From Solirubrobacteraceae bacterium (lineage in GTDB: Bacteria > Actinomycetota > Thermoleophilia > Solirubrobacterales > Solirubrobacteraceae): a stretch of 64,000 nucleotides of DNA. A program made the translations under genes and the position numbers. Below, one piece after another: positions 1-8,151 of the stretch. The notes beneath the pieces are model-generated. The model worked only from the letters and a program-made list of their open reading frames with translations. It was not told the origin of the DNA and ran no database searches. The DNA lies in the NCBI GenBank assembly GCA_017882375.1, contig JADGPP010000002.1, forward strand, positions 1 to 64,000. Reading direction: 5' to 3'. The number at the start of each line of letters is the position of its first letter. Position 1 is the stretch's first letter.

Positions 1-45
1 CTCGCGTCCGGCGTCGTAGATCGCCTCCGCCTCAGCGCGCTCCAC
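1..45 (-). CDS. 5' fragment of a possible IS66-like transposase gene
   Basis: A minus-strand frame runs off the left edge. From the GTG at 43-45 it reads VERAEAEAIYDAGRE; the frame is stopped just upstream (TAA at 70-72), so this would be the true N-terminus. From memory, the AEAEAIYxxGRE pattern resembles the start of IS66-type transposases of actinobacteria. Only 15 codons are visible and no clear ribosome binding site precedes them, so this is a weak call. Confidence 0.25.
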   Translation of the reverse strand, partial: MERAEAEAIYDAGRE

Positions 46-131
46 ACATGGGGATTCGACGCCGCTGGGTTATGTCCCCCAGGGGACTGAACGGTTACCC
101 GAAACCGTCAATTTGCAGGCAATCCCTGAAG

Positions 132-176
132 GGTGAGCGACGGGACTTGAACCCGCGACCGCCTGGACCACAACCC
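132..176 (-). other. tRNA-His 3' half, probable integrase attachment-site remnant
   Basis: Read on the minus strand this matches a tRNA from the anticodon loop to the discriminator base: loop TTGTGGT with anticodon GTG, 3' anticodon stem CCAGG, T-arm GCGGG-TTCAAGT-CCCGT, acceptor strand CGCTCAC and C73 (the tRNA-His discriminator). The 5' side is wrong: GCGGG stands where CCTGG is needed, and there is no D-arm or 5' acceptor strand. It is therefore not a working tRNA. A break in the anticodon loop with an intact 3' half is what tyrosine-recombinase integration into a tRNA gene leaves behind (known mechanism; its use here is inferred). Confidence 0.65.
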
Positions 177-177
177 G

Positions 178-311
178 CTTGTCACGGTCGTGGACGGCGC
201 GCAGCGCGTTGCGCCCGCGGCCGAGCCGTACATCCGGGCGGCGGCGGCGCGCCAGGCACGGTGGGGCTCCCAGTGACCGCACCGCCCACGTGTTGTCACT
301 TTCGTTGTCAC
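178..311 (+). repeat. short direct repeats GTTGTCAC beside the tRNA-His fragment
   Basis: GTTGTCAC occurs at 292-299 and 304-311, exactly 12 nt apart, and CTTGTCAC at 178-185. Short direct repeats close to an att core are typical of integrase arm-type binding sites; that function is inferred. Confidence 0.4.
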
Positions 312-350
312 CGCGGCTAGTTGAATGGCCAGCACCCCTCCGGCCAAAGC

Positions 351-378
351 GAAAGGCCCCGGATTTCCGGGGCCTTTC
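351..378 (-). terminator. hairpin terminator downstream of the CAT-anticodon tRNA
   Basis: A perfect hairpin with arms GAAAGGCCCCGG and CCGGGGCCTTTC around a short loop starts 5 nt past the 3' end of the tRNA on the minus strand. Its right arm ends in CTTTC and T-rich bases follow, as expected for an intrinsic terminator in a GC-rich genome. Confidence 0.75.
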
Positions 379-382
379 GTGA

Positions 383-456
383 TGGGCCCGCCTGGACTCG
401 AACCAGGGACCTACCGATTATGAGTCGGCAGCTCTAACCAACTGAGCTACGGGCCC
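383..456 (-). tRNA. tRNA with CAT anticodon (Met, or Ile2 with lysidine)
   Basis: On the minus strand a full cloverleaf is visible: acceptor GGGCCCG/CGGGCCC, D-arm GCTC...GAGC, anticodon stem GCCGA/TCGGT around loop CTCATAA (anticodon CAT), and a T-arm with GGTTCGAGTCC. The discriminator is A and CCA is not encoded. Sequence alone does not separate elongator Met from Ile2, where C34 is changed to lysidine; the body resembles both. A hairpin terminator follows directly. Confidence 0.93.
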
Positions 457-609
457 TCCACGCACGCGAGCGTTGACCCGGGCGCGGCCGATCTGATCGG
501 CGAGCAGACGCTACCAGCGAGATGTGGAATGCTCCCGACCGCCGTCCGGGTGACGGCGATCGGCGCTCGACGAGCGGCTCGATCTTCTCGGCGAACGGAG
601 GGAAAGCAG

Positions 610-1332
610 ATGCCAGAGCGCGCGGCGATCGTCACGGGGGCGTCCAGCGGGATCGGGTTGGCGATCGCCAGGATTCTCGGCGAGGAAGGCTATGGGATCA
701 CGATGGCGGCCAGGCGCCCGGAGAAGCTCGACGGCGCCGTCGCGGGGCTGGCGGCGGACGGCTTCGACGTGCACGGCGTGGCGGCGAATGTCGCCGACGA
801 GTCGGAGATCCAGAAGGTCGTGGCAGCCCACCGCGAGCGCTACGGCCGTCTGGACGTGCTCGTCAACAACGCCGGCGTGGGCATCGGCGCGACGGTCGGC
901 GAGATCGAGACCAAGCGCCTGGACATGCAGCTCGACATCAACATCCGCGCGATCGTGCTGTTCTACCGCGAGTGCGTGTCGATGCTGCTGCAGGCCGGCG
1001 GCGAGCACCACAACGCGCTTGTCGTCAACACCTCGTCGATCTCCGGCAAGCGCGCCGAGGGCTGGCTGTCGGTGTACTCGGCGACCAAGCACGCGGTCGT
1101 CGGCTGGACGGAAGCGATGAACAAGGAACTGGGCAAGCAGGGAGTCAAGTCGACGGCGCTGTGCCCGGCGTTCGTGGACACGCCGATGACCGACTTCGTC
1201 AAGGGCCAGGTCGCCGCCGAGGAGATGATCCGCCCGGAGGACATCGCCGAGTCTGTGCGCTACCTGCTGCGCACCTCCCCGGCATGCGTGGTGCCGGAGA
1301 TCATGTTCATCCGCCCGGGCGACTCGCTCTAG
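610..1332 (+). CDS. SDR-family NAD(P)-dependent oxidoreductase
   Basis: A 240-aa classical short-chain dehydrogenase/reductase. The Rossmann cofactor motif TGASSGIG is at residues 9-16, NNAG at 86-89, catalytic serines at 142-144 and the YSATK Tyr-Lys pair at 156-160; 'CPAFVDTPM' follows, as usual after the active site. The ATG at 610 is preceded by GGAGG about 9 nt upstream, so I prefer it to in-frame codons further upstream. The substrate cannot be read from the sequence. The gene ends with a 3-nt convergent overlap (CTAG) with the minus-strand gene that follows. Confidence 0.9.
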   Translation: MPERAAIVTGASSGIGLAIARILGEEGYGITMAARRPEKLDGAVAGLAADGFDVHGVAANVADESEIQKVVAAHRERYGRLDVLVNNAGVGIGATVGEIETKRLDMQLDINIRAIVLFYRECVSMLLQAGGEHHNALVVNTSSISGKRAEGWLSVYSATKHAVVGWTEAMNKELGKQGVKSTALCPAFVDTPMTDFVKGQVAAEEMIRPEDIAESVRYLLRTSPACVVPEIMFIRPGDSL

Positions 1333-1859
1333 CTGCGAGCCGCGGCGAGCTCGGCGCGCCGGAACCGGCCGAGTAGCCGTCGCGCGCGGATCTCGCCGGT
1401 GGGGTCGGCGGCGTCGGGCAGCGGCGATCGAGCCAGGCGCGATGTGGAGTCGGCGGCGGGCGAGCGCTCCAGGCGCTCGCGCAGGGTGCGGCTGCGCAGG
1501 GTGCGGTGGTCTTTGATCGCCTCGTCGAGCTCCAGCCCATTGGCCTGCGAGAGGCTGTCTTGCAGCTGTGCGACGAGGATGCGCAGCTCACGCGGCGTCG
1601 CCTGCCTGCTCGCGCGCCCGGCGCGCGTGAAGCGGTCCCACGATCTGGCGAAGGCGAGGAAGTCGATGCGCTGGCCGCAGCGGTGTGCCGCGAGCATCGG
1701 GCAGACGCCACCGCGATCGTCGACGTAGGCGCCGACGATCACGCGCTCGTTGGCGCGCACGCCGGCGAGCATCGCTTCGCGCGCGGCGACCGGCATGCAG
1801 TCGATCGCGAGGCGCAGGCGCTCGACTGGATCGGCGGTGTGGCGGCGGCGATTTCGCAT
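1329..1859 (-). CDS. conserved actinobacterial protein of unknown function
   Basis: Encodes 176 aa starting MRNRRRHTADPVERLRLAIDC. The ATG at 1857-1859 has a strong GGGGGA ribosome binding site about 10 nt upstream, which favours it over longer frames. No signal peptide or membrane segment is seen. The first two thirds look conserved (VIVGAYVDDRGGVCPMLAAHR, then an F/W-rich stretch and a predicted helix RELRILVAQLQDSL); the C-terminal third is rich in Arg and Ala. I do not recognise a named domain. It is divergent from the oxidoreductase gene at 1974. Confidence 0.65.
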   Translation of the reverse strand: MRNRRRHTADPVERLRLAIDCMPVAAREAMLAGVRANERVIVGAYVDDRGGVCPMLAAHRCGQRIDFLAFARSWDRFTRAGRASRQATPRELRILVAQLQDSLSQANGLELDEAIKDHRTLRSRTLRERLERSPAADSTSRLARSPLPDAADPTGEIRARRLLGRFRRAELAAARS

Positions 1860-1973
1860 AGGCTGTCCCCCGCTCGCAGCCCCGATGGGCGTGAGCGGCG
1901 GGGATCGCGGCCAACGGTAAGACGTGGGCCTTCGCGCGGCAACAAAACCCTCCTGCTGAAAGGAAACTTGCAC

Positions 1974-3008
1974 ATGAAGCTCGGCGTGCACATCGGCTAC
2001 TGGGGCCTCGGCCTCACCTCGGAGGATCAACTTAAAATCGTCCAGGAGGCCGAGCGCCTGGGCTATGACTCGGTTTGGGCGGCGGAGGCGTACGGCTCGG
2101 ACACGGCGACCGTGCTGGGCTGGCTGGCCGGTCAGACCTCGACGATCCGGCTCGGCTCGGGGATCTTTCAGATGCCCGGCCGCTCGCCGGCGATGACGGC
2201 GATGACGGCTGCGACGATCGACCAGCTGTCACACGGGCGGATGATCTGCGGAATCGGCTCGTCCGGCCCGCAGGTTGCGGAGGGGTGGCACGGACAGCGC
2301 TTTGCCAAACAGCTTCAGCGCACGCGCGAGTACGTCGCGGTGATCCGCATGGCGCTCGACCGCGAACGCGTCGAGTTCCACGGCGAGACGCTGCAGCTGC
2401 CGCTGCCCGACGGCCCGGGCAAGGCGCTGAAGCTGACGATCTCCCCCGTGCAGGAGCGCATCCCGATCTACCTCGCGGCGATCGGTCCGAAGAACACGGC
2501 GCTGGCCGGCGAGATCGCCGATGGGTGGATTCCGACGCTGTTCTCGCCCGAGCACGTCTCCGAGCTGCGCCCGTTGCTGGAGGAGGGCGCCGCGCGCTCG
2601 GGCAAATCGCTGGACGACTTCGACATCGCGCCGACGGTCAGCCTGTGCATCACCGACGATCTCGAGGGCGCGCGCAACACGATGCGCCCGTTCGTCGCGC
2701 TGTACGTCGGCGGGATGGGCTCGCGCAAGCAGAACTTCTACAACCAGCTCGTCCAGCGCTACGGCTACGAGGCGGAGGCCAAGACGATCCAGGACCTCTA
2801 CCTGGAAGGCAAGCGCGACGAGGCGATGGCGGCGATTCCCGATTCGCTGATCGACACGGTGTCGCTGTGCGGGCCCAAGGATCTGGTGCGTGAGCGCCTG
2901 GCGATCTATCGCGACGCCGGCGTGGGAACGCTCGGGGTCACCCCCACCGCGTTCAACGCCGCCGAGCGCCTCGAGCAACTGCGCCTGCTGGCCGAGCTCG
3001 CGGCCTGA
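1974..3008 (+). CDS. LLM-class F420-dependent oxidoreductase
   Basis: 344 aa of the bacterial luciferase-like (TIM-barrel) superfamily: MKLGVHIGYWGLG at the N-terminus, the ERLGYDSVWAAEAYGSD segment, the conserved core GSGIFQMPGRSPAMTAMTAATID (residues about 79-101), and IPIYLAAIGPKNTALAGEIADGW near the middle. In actinobacteria this subgroup normally uses coenzyme F420 rather than FMN (family knowledge); the substrate is unknown. The ATG at 1974 follows AAAGGAAA; the reading frame is open far upstream, but that sequence is antisense to the neighbouring gene. The glycosyltransferase starts 11 nt after its stop, so the two are probably co-transcribed. Confidence 0.88.
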   Translation: MKLGVHIGYWGLGLTSEDQLKIVQEAERLGYDSVWAAEAYGSDTATVLGWLAGQTSTIRLGSGIFQMPGRSPAMTAMTAATIDQLSHGRMICGIGSSGPQVAEGWHGQRFAKQLQRTREYVAVIRMALDRERVEFHGETLQLPLPDGPGKALKLTISPVQERIPIYLAAIGPKNTALAGEIADGWIPTLFSPEHVSELRPLLEEGAARSGKSLDDFDIAPTVSLCITDDLEGARNTMRPFVALYVGGMGSRKQNFYNQLVQRYGYEAEAKTIQDLYLEGKRDEAMAAIPDSLIDTVSLCGPKDLVRERLAIYRDAGVGTLGVTPTAFNAAERLEQLRLLAELAA

Positions 3009-3019
3009 CCGTCGCGAGC

Positions 3020-4222
3020 ATGTCAGGCGTCGCAGGACCGCGGCTGAGGGTGCTGCTGGGCGCGTTCGGCGACCCCGGCCACGCCTTCCCGATGATCGCT
3101 CTCGGCCGCGCGCTCGTCGCTCGCGGCCACGACGTGACGCTGCAGACCTGGACGCGCTGGCAGGCGCACGTCGAGGCCGAGGGCATGACGTTTGCGGCGG
3201 CGCCCGAGTACGAGGTGTTCCCGTCGGGCCCCGAGCCGCTGGACTTCTACGAGGCCGTCGTGCATGCGACGCTCGACACGCGACCGCTGGTGCACGAGCT
3301 GCGCCCGGACGTGGCGGTCTCGGACATCCTCACGCTCGCCCCCGCGCTGGCGGCGGAGCTCGAGGGCGTGCGCTGCGCCACGCTCATCCCGCACGTCCAT
3401 CCGCACATGGCGCGCGACTTCCCGGTCTACTCGCTCGGCGCGCGCATGCCGCGCAGCGCCCTCGGCCGTGTGCTGTGGCGTCGCGCGCAGCGCCCCGTCG
3501 ACGCCGGCCTGGAGCTCGGGCGCGTCGAGCTCAACCGCACGCGCGAGCGCGTCGGGCTCGAGCCGCTGGCGCACGTTCACGGTGGGATCAGTCGCGAGCT
3601 CGCCATCGTCGCCTCGTTTCCCCAGCTGGAGTACCCGCGGCCATGGCCCGCCGGGGTGCACGTCGTCGGCCCGCTGATGTGGGAGCCGCCGACCGCCGAC
3701 GTCGAGCTTCCGCCGGGCGATGCGCCGCTCGTGCTCGTCGCGCCGTCGACCGCCCAGGACACCGAGCAGCGGCTGCTGGCGGCGGCCCTTCGCGGCCTCG
3801 CCGACGCGCCCGTGCGCGTGCTCGCGACGTGGAACCGGCGACTCCCGCCGCGCCCGCTGCCCGTGCCCGAGAACACGCGCCTGGTCGAGTGGGTCTCCTA
3901 CGCGCGCACGATGCCGCACTGCGACGTCGTCGTCTGCCACGCCGGCCACGGCACGCTCGTGCGCGCGCTCGCCTGCGGCTGCGCCGTCGTCGCCTGCCCG
4001 GCGATCGGCGACATGAACGAGAACGCCGCACGCGTGGACTGGGCCGGAGCCGGCGTGCGCGTGCCGCGGCGCTTCGTGACGCCGCGCGTCCTGCGGCTGG
4101 CCGTCGAACGGGCGCTCGGCGACAGTTCGATCAAAGCCCGCGCCGCCGAGCTTGCCGCCTGGGCCCATGGGCACGACGCAGGCGCTACGGCCGCGAGGCT
4201 CATCGAGGAGCTAGTGGACTGA
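3020..4222 (+). CDS. GT1-type glycosyltransferase (UDP-glucuronosyl/MGT-like)
   Basis: 400 aa with the GT-B layout of family 1: an N-terminal acceptor domain with GDPGHAFPMIALGRAL (about residues 17-32) and a C-terminal nucleotide-sugar domain with HAGHGT at 307-312 followed by ACGCAVVACPAIGDMNENAARV, the donor-binding signature of macrolide/MGT-type enzymes. It acts in the cytoplasm; acceptor and sugar cannot be told. It follows the LLM oxidoreductase closely and ends 8 nt before tRNA-Asn on the other strand. Confidence 0.87.
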   Translation: MSGVAGPRLRVLLGAFGDPGHAFPMIALGRALVARGHDVTLQTWTRWQAHVEAEGMTFAAAPEYEVFPSGPEPLDFYEAVVHATLDTRPLVHELRPDVAVSDILTLAPALAAELEGVRCATLIPHVHPHMARDFPVYSLGARMPRSALGRVLWRRAQRPVDAGLELGRVELNRTRERVGLEPLAHVHGGISRELAIVASFPQLEYPRPWPAGVHVVGPLMWEPPTADVELPPGDAPLVLVAPSTAQDTEQRLLAAALRGLADAPVRVLATWNRRLPPRPLPVPENTRLVEWVSYARTMPHCDVVVCHAGHGTLVRALACGCAVVACPAIGDMNENAARVDWAGAGVRVPRRFVTPRVLRLAVERALGDSSIKARAAELAAWAHGHDAGATAARLIEELVD

Positions 4223-4229
4223 AACGAAG

Positions 4230-4302
4230 CTCCGGGGGTGGGACTCGAACCCACAACCTCGACGTTAACAGCGTCGCACTCTGCCAATTGAGTTACCCCG
4301 GA
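4230..4302 (-). tRNA. tRNA-Asn (GTT)
   Basis: The minus strand gives a complete cloverleaf: acceptor TCCGGGG/CCCCGGA, D-arm with CTCAATTGGCAGAG, anticodon loop CTGTTAA (anticodon GTT), T-loop TTCGAGT and discriminator G, as expected for tRNA-Asn. CCA is not encoded. It lies 14 nt downstream of the HNH endonuclease gene on the same strand. Confidence 0.96.
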
Positions 4303-4315
4303 TCGTGCATTTGGG

Positions 4316-5035
4316 CTACCCGGGAGGGCGCCCTCTTAGCACCTCCGCCGGAACCGCTGCCATGCCATCCTCGACCTCGGCGTGGCAATTAGAGCATAGA
4401 AGGACGCACTTCTGCGCCTCGCCCCTCAACCTGTCGAGCGCGATCGCAACGCCCTTGGCGTTGATCTCGTGCCGCTTCTCGGACGGCTCAAGATGATGGA
4501 AGTGAAGGGCACGCATGTTGCGACGATATCCGCAGATGCAACAGCATCCGCCGGCTTCCTCGACCAGGATCGCCTTTACCTTCCGGCGCCTTCGGGCGAC
4601 CGCGGCAGATCGGCATTTCTTGCAGCCGTAATAGCCCCGTCCGTTGAGCCAGAACTCGGTCTCGCCGTGACGCACGCAGTGCATCGTCACGGTCGCGAGT
4701 CCAGCCTGCTTGGCGGCATCTGCCTCCGCCGAGGACCGCCTGCCGGCGCCACCGTGAGTCTTCAATCCGTATCTGATCAACCAATGCCGCACGGTGGCCT
4801 TGCTTCTCCCGACGGCCTCGGCGATCTGCGCGATCGATGCCCCCTCCTCGATCAGCCTTTCAAGCTCCGAACGCCCGAGCCCTCCCCGAGCCGCGTGCTT
4901 GCCCCGGTTGACTGCCTGTAGCCCGTGTTTCCTCACCCAATAGCTGACCGTCGCTTCGTGCAAGCCGAACCGATGCCCTATCGCGCCAAGCGAAAGTCCC
5001 TGAGCGAGAAGTTGCTCGAGTGACGGGCGATCCAT
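4316..5035 (-). CDS. HNH endonuclease with two N-terminal helix-turn-helix motifs
   Basis: About 239 aa from the ATG at 5035 (an upstream in-frame ATG at 5044 is possible; a GAGGAC site lies between 3 and 12 nt from the two). Two HTH repeats come first (LGAIGHRFGLHEATVSYWVRKHGL and IAQIAEAVGRSKATVRHWLIRYGL). A Cys-rich zinc ribbon follows (MHC...CKKC), then CCCICGYRR...LHFHHLEPSEK...CVLLCSNCHAEVE, an HNH nuclease core with its paired Cys. This resembles free-standing homing-type endonucleases more than a housekeeping gene. It is wedged between tRNA-Asn and dnaG with slightly lower GC than its neighbours, suggesting lateral arrival. Confidence 0.8.
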   Translation of the reverse strand: MDRPSLEQLLAQGLSLGAIGHRFGLHEATVSYWVRKHGLQAVNRGKHAARGGLGRSELERLIEEGASIAQIAEAVGRSKATVRHWLIRYGLKTHGGAGRRSSAEADAAKQAGLATVTMHCVRHGETEFWLNGRGYYGCKKCRSAAVARRRRKVKAILVEEAGGCCCICGYRRNMRALHFHHLEPSEKRHEINAKGVAIALDRLRGEAQKCVLLCSNCHAEVEDGMAAVPAEVLRGRPPG

Positions 5036-5098
5036 GCACCGCATTGTCCTCAGCGCTTGGGACACAATCCTGCGCCCGAACGCCTGCGGCGCGAGCCG

Positions 5099-6967
5099 TC
5101 AGCCCTCCCTGTCCCCCGTCTCCTCCAGCACGCGCCCGTACGCACGGTCAAACTCGCGTTTGACCTGCGCGCGCCTGCCCGCAAGCGCGCTGATAGCCCC
5201 GCTCTGCTCGCCGCGCGCGCGCTGGATCTGTCGGTCGATGCGCGCCAGCTCCAGCTGCAGTCGCTGGGCCTCGAGCTTGGCTGGACGTGCCACCGACTCG
5301 CGCCCGCCCTCGACGACGAGCTCGGCCAGCAGCGCCTTCAGCTCGGCATCGTCCTCCGGTGCGCCTGTGTCCTGCGGCGAGGCGGTCATCGGCGCGCGCA
5401 GGTCGCCGGCGTGCAGGTGCTTGGCCGCGCGGCGCAGCAGGTCGCTGGAGAAGTACTCGTCGATGTCCAGGCTCGCCAGCGCCTGCTCGCCGTCGTCGGG
5501 CGCGGCGATGCACAGCGCCAGAAACGCCCGCTCGGTGTCTTCGCGCCCGTGCAGCAGCGCGCCGGACCTGCGCGCCGCGCCGTTGCCCGCGCGCTCGCCG
5601 CCGGCCTGGCGCTGCCGGCGCCCGTTTGCCCGAGGCTGCCCGGTCGAGCCCGCTCGCGCCGAGCCGCCACTCGTGGCCAGGCGCTGCTCGAGCACGCTCT
5701 CGGGCACGGCCAAGCGGCTGGAGACCATCCGCGCCAGCTCCATGCGCATCGCCCCGGGCCCCACCTGCGCGAACACCGGGCGCAGCTCGTCGATCATCCG
5801 GTCCTGGCCCTCGGGGCTCGAGTCGTCGCCGCCGGCGAGCACGCGCTCGACGCGAAAGCGCACGAACGGGACCGACCGCTCGACGATCGCCGTCATCGCC
5901 TCCGGCCCCTCGCGCTGGATCAGGTCCGCCGGATCGGCGCCGGGCGGCAGCGGCACCACGCGCAGCTCCAGGTTGCGCTTTGCGGCCAGACTCGACGCGC
6001 GCAGCATCGCCTCCTGTCCGGCGCTGTCGGCGTCGAGCGCCAGCAGCACCGTCTGCGCCATGCGCGACAGCTCGCCCACCTGGTCGCCGGTCAGCGCCGT
6101 GCCCATCAGGCCGACCGCGTTGCGCATCCCCGCCTGGTGCAGCGCGATCGCGTCGGTGTAGCCCTCGCACAGGATCACCGCCCCCGCCTTGGCCGCATGC
6201 GCCCGCGCGAGGTCCGCGCCATACAGGTGCAAGCCCTTGTGGTAGACGTCGTTGTCGGACGTGTTCAGGTACTTCGGGCGCTGCTCCTCTCCCATCGCGC
6301 GCGCGCCGAAGCCCAGCACCCGCCCGCGGATGTCGGTCAGCGGGAACATGATCCGCGAGCGAAAGCGGTCGTATGGCTGGCCGTTCTGCTTGGAGCGCTG
6401 CGCCAGGCCCGTCGCATACAGCTCCGCCACCGAGAACCCGCCGCGGCGCGATGCCAGCAGCACGCGATCCCAGGCGCTCGGCGCGTAGCCGACGCGGAAC
6501 TCCCTGAGCATCTGCTCGCCCAGTCCCCTGCCGGCCAGGTACTCGCGCGCACGCGCCGCCTCGCTGGAGTCCCACAGATAGCGTTCGTAGTACGTCGCCG
6601 TGCGGCTGAGCAGCTCCAGCAGGCGCTCGCGCTGCTTGCGCCGCTCGGCCTCGCGCGGGTCCTCCTGCTCGCGCTGGAGCTCCACGCCGTAGCGCTCGGC
6701 CAGCAGCTCGAGCGCCCCCTTGAAGTCCACGCCCTCGGTCTCCTGCACGAAAGTGAACACGTCGCCGGAGGCCTGGCAGCCGAAGCAGTGGTAGACCTTC
6801 TGCCCCGGGTCGATCCCAAAGGACGGCGTGCGCTCGTCGTGGAACGGACACAGCCCCTCAAAGCGCGCCGGCCCCGCGCGGCGCAGCTCCGTGCGCGCGG
6901 ACACCAGCTCGACGAAATCGACCGCATCGCGCACGCGGTCCTTTGACTCGTTGGTGTACAGCGCCAC
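5099..6967 (-). CDS. dnaG: DNA primase
   Basis: 622 aa. The N-terminal zinc-binding domain has Cys40, His43, Cys61 and Cys64 (LCPFH...HCFGC). The RNA polymerase basal domain and TOPRIM fold follow, with EGYTD at 268-272 and LALDADSAG further on for metal binding. The last ~200 residues are divergent, Ala/Arg-rich, and correspond to the helicase-binding region. It makes RNA primers at the replication fork with the DnaB helicase. The start is GTG at 6965-6967, 10 nt after the dgt stop, so the two genes form an operon; dgt-dnaG is a familiar actinobacterial pair. Confidence 0.97.
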   Translation of the reverse strand: MALYTNESKDRVRDAVDFVELVSARTELRRAGPARFEGLCPFHDERTPSFGIDPGQKVYHCFGCQASGDVFTFVQETEGVDFKGALELLAERYGVELQREQEDPREAERRKQRERLLELLSRTATYYERYLWDSSEAARAREYLAGRGLGEQMLREFRVGYAPSAWDRVLLASRRGGFSVAELYATGLAQRSKQNGQPYDRFRSRIMFPLTDIRGRVLGFGARAMGEEQRPKYLNTSDNDVYHKGLHLYGADLARAHAAKAGAVILCEGYTDAIALHQAGMRNAVGLMGTALTGDQVGELSRMAQTVLLALDADSAGQEAMLRASSLAAKRNLELRVVPLPPGADPADLIQREGPEAMTAIVERSVPFVRFRVERVLAGGDDSSPEGQDRMIDELRPVFAQVGPGAMRMELARMVSSRLAVPESVLEQRLATSGGSARAGSTGQPRANGRRQRQAGGERAGNGAARRSGALLHGREDTERAFLALCIAAPDDGEQALASLDIDEYFSSDLLRRAAKHLHAGDLRAPMTASPQDTGAPEDDAELKALLAELVVEGGRESVARPAKLEAQRLQLELARIDRQIQRARGEQSGAISALAGRRAQVKREFDRAYGRVLEETGDREG

Positions 6968-6977
6968 GCCGGCAACG

Positions 6978-8120
6978 CTAGCGGGCGAACGCCTGCGGCA
7001 CCTCCAGCTCGGTGTAGCGGCGGATGCAGTAGCGATCGGTCATGCCCGCGAGGTAGTCCGTGACGCGCTCCGCCAGCGCCGCATCGCCCAGCGAGCCCGC
7101 GCTGCCGCCGGCGGAGGTCTGTCCATGCGCGTCGGCAGAAGTCTCTCCATGCGGGTCGGCGGAAGTCCCCCCGAGCGCGCCGGCGATAGTCCCGCCGTAT
7201 GCCTCGGGCAGCAGCTCCGGGCGCTGCACGTAGTGCTCGAACAGCCTGCGCAGCACGCCGGCGATCTTGCGGTGCTCGGCGCGCACCGCCGGGCCCAGGT
7301 ACACGTTGGCGAACATGAAGTCGCGCAGCGCGTCCATCGCCGGCCCGGCGTCCGGGCCCTGGACGATCTCGCCGGCGCGCTCGGAGTGCTCGACCATGTC
7401 GTGCACCAGCGCGTCGATGCGCGCCGAGCCGCTGCTGCCGAGCACCGCGATCGGCTCCTGCGGCAGCTCCTGCTCGCGCAGCAGCCCCGCACGGACGGCG
7501 TCGTCGATGTCGTGGTTGATGTACGCCACGCGGTCGATCACCCGGACGATCCGCCCCTCCAGCGTGTCCGGCAGCGGCGCGCGGCTGGAGTGCCGCGCGA
7601 TCCCGTCGCGCACCTGCTCGGTCAGGTTCAGCCCCGCGCCGTCGCGCTCCAGGCGGTCGACCACGCGCAGCGAGTGCTCGTAGTGGCGGAAGTCGCGCCC
7701 GAAGCGCTCTTTCAGGCACGCGTCGAGCACCTCCTCGCCGATGTGTCCGAACGGCGGGTGCCCGAGATCGTGGCCCAGGCCGATCGCCTCGACGAGATCC
7801 TCGTTCAGGCGCAGCGCCCGCGCGACCGTGCGCGAGATCGTCGTCACCTCCAGCGTGTGCGTGAGTCGCGTGCGGTAGTGATCGCCGCGCGGTGCCACGA
7901 ACACCTGCGCCTTGTGCGTCAGGCGCCGAAAGGCCTTGCTGTGCACGATCCTGTCGCGATCGCGTTGAAACGGCGTGCGCAGCGCGCAGTCCTCCTCGGC
8001 GTGCTCCCGGTGCGCCGGATACGACCTCGCCGCCGGCGGCGACAGCAGCGTCGCCTCGCGCTCGCGCACACGCTCGGCGAACAGCGCTGCCACGGCGTCC
8101 TGCTCACGCGCGATGCTCAC
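6978..8120 (-). CDS. dgt: deoxyguanosinetriphosphate triphosphohydrolase-like protein
   Basis: 380 aa HD-domain dNTP triphosphohydrolase. Visible are FRRLTHKAQVF, metal ligand His88 (RLTH), the HD pair 117-118 in GHDLGHPPFGH, and VIDRVAYINHDIDDAVRAG. It cleaves dNTPs to nucleoside and triphosphate, balancing precursor pools beside the primase gene. The start is GTG. A poorly conserved insert near residues 305-335 contains GTSADPHGETSADAHGQTS, encoded by a 24-nt tandem repeat (described separately); it lies outside the catalytic core. Confidence 0.93.
   Translation of the reverse strand: MSIAREQDAVAALFAERVREREATLLSPPAARSYPAHREHAEEDCALRTPFQRDRDRIVHSKAFRRLTHKAQVFVAPRGDHYRTRLTHTLEVTTISRTVARALRLNEDLVEAIGLGHDLGHPPFGHIGEEVLDACLKERFGRDFRHYEHSLRVVDRLERDGAGLNLTEQVRDGIARHSSRAPLPDTLEGRIVRVIDRVAYINHDIDDAVRAGLLREQELPQEPIAVLGSSGSARIDALVHDMVEHSERAGEIVQGPDAGPAMDALRDFMFANVYLGPAVRAEHRKIAGVLRRLFEHYVQRPELLPEAYGGTIAGALGGTSADPHGETSADAHGQTSAGGSAGSLGDAALAERVTDYLAGMTDRYCIRRYTELEVPQAFAR
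7117..7212 (+). repeat. 24-nt tandem repeat inside dgt
   Basis: Two near-identical 24-nt units (7117-7140 and 7141-7164, both of the form gtctNtccatgcgNgtcggc + (a/g)gaa) are followed by two decayed units in the same phase (7165-7188, 7189-7212). The unit is a multiple of three, so the coding frame of dgt is kept and each unit adds eight residues of the type TSADxHGx. Confidence 0.8.
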
Positions 8121-8151
8121 CCGCCGACGTCGCCGGCGCCGCGCGCGGCGC

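Noticed and set aside
48..320. open frames of 60-90 codons across the tRNA-His fragment
   Set aside because: They cross the tRNA-derived sequence in several frames and show no protein-like composition.
5057..6946. 629-codon open frame on the plus strand opposite dnaG
   Set aside because: Antisense shadow of a GC-rich gene: high Arg/Ala/Gln/His, no motifs, while the minus strand encodes an intact DnaG.
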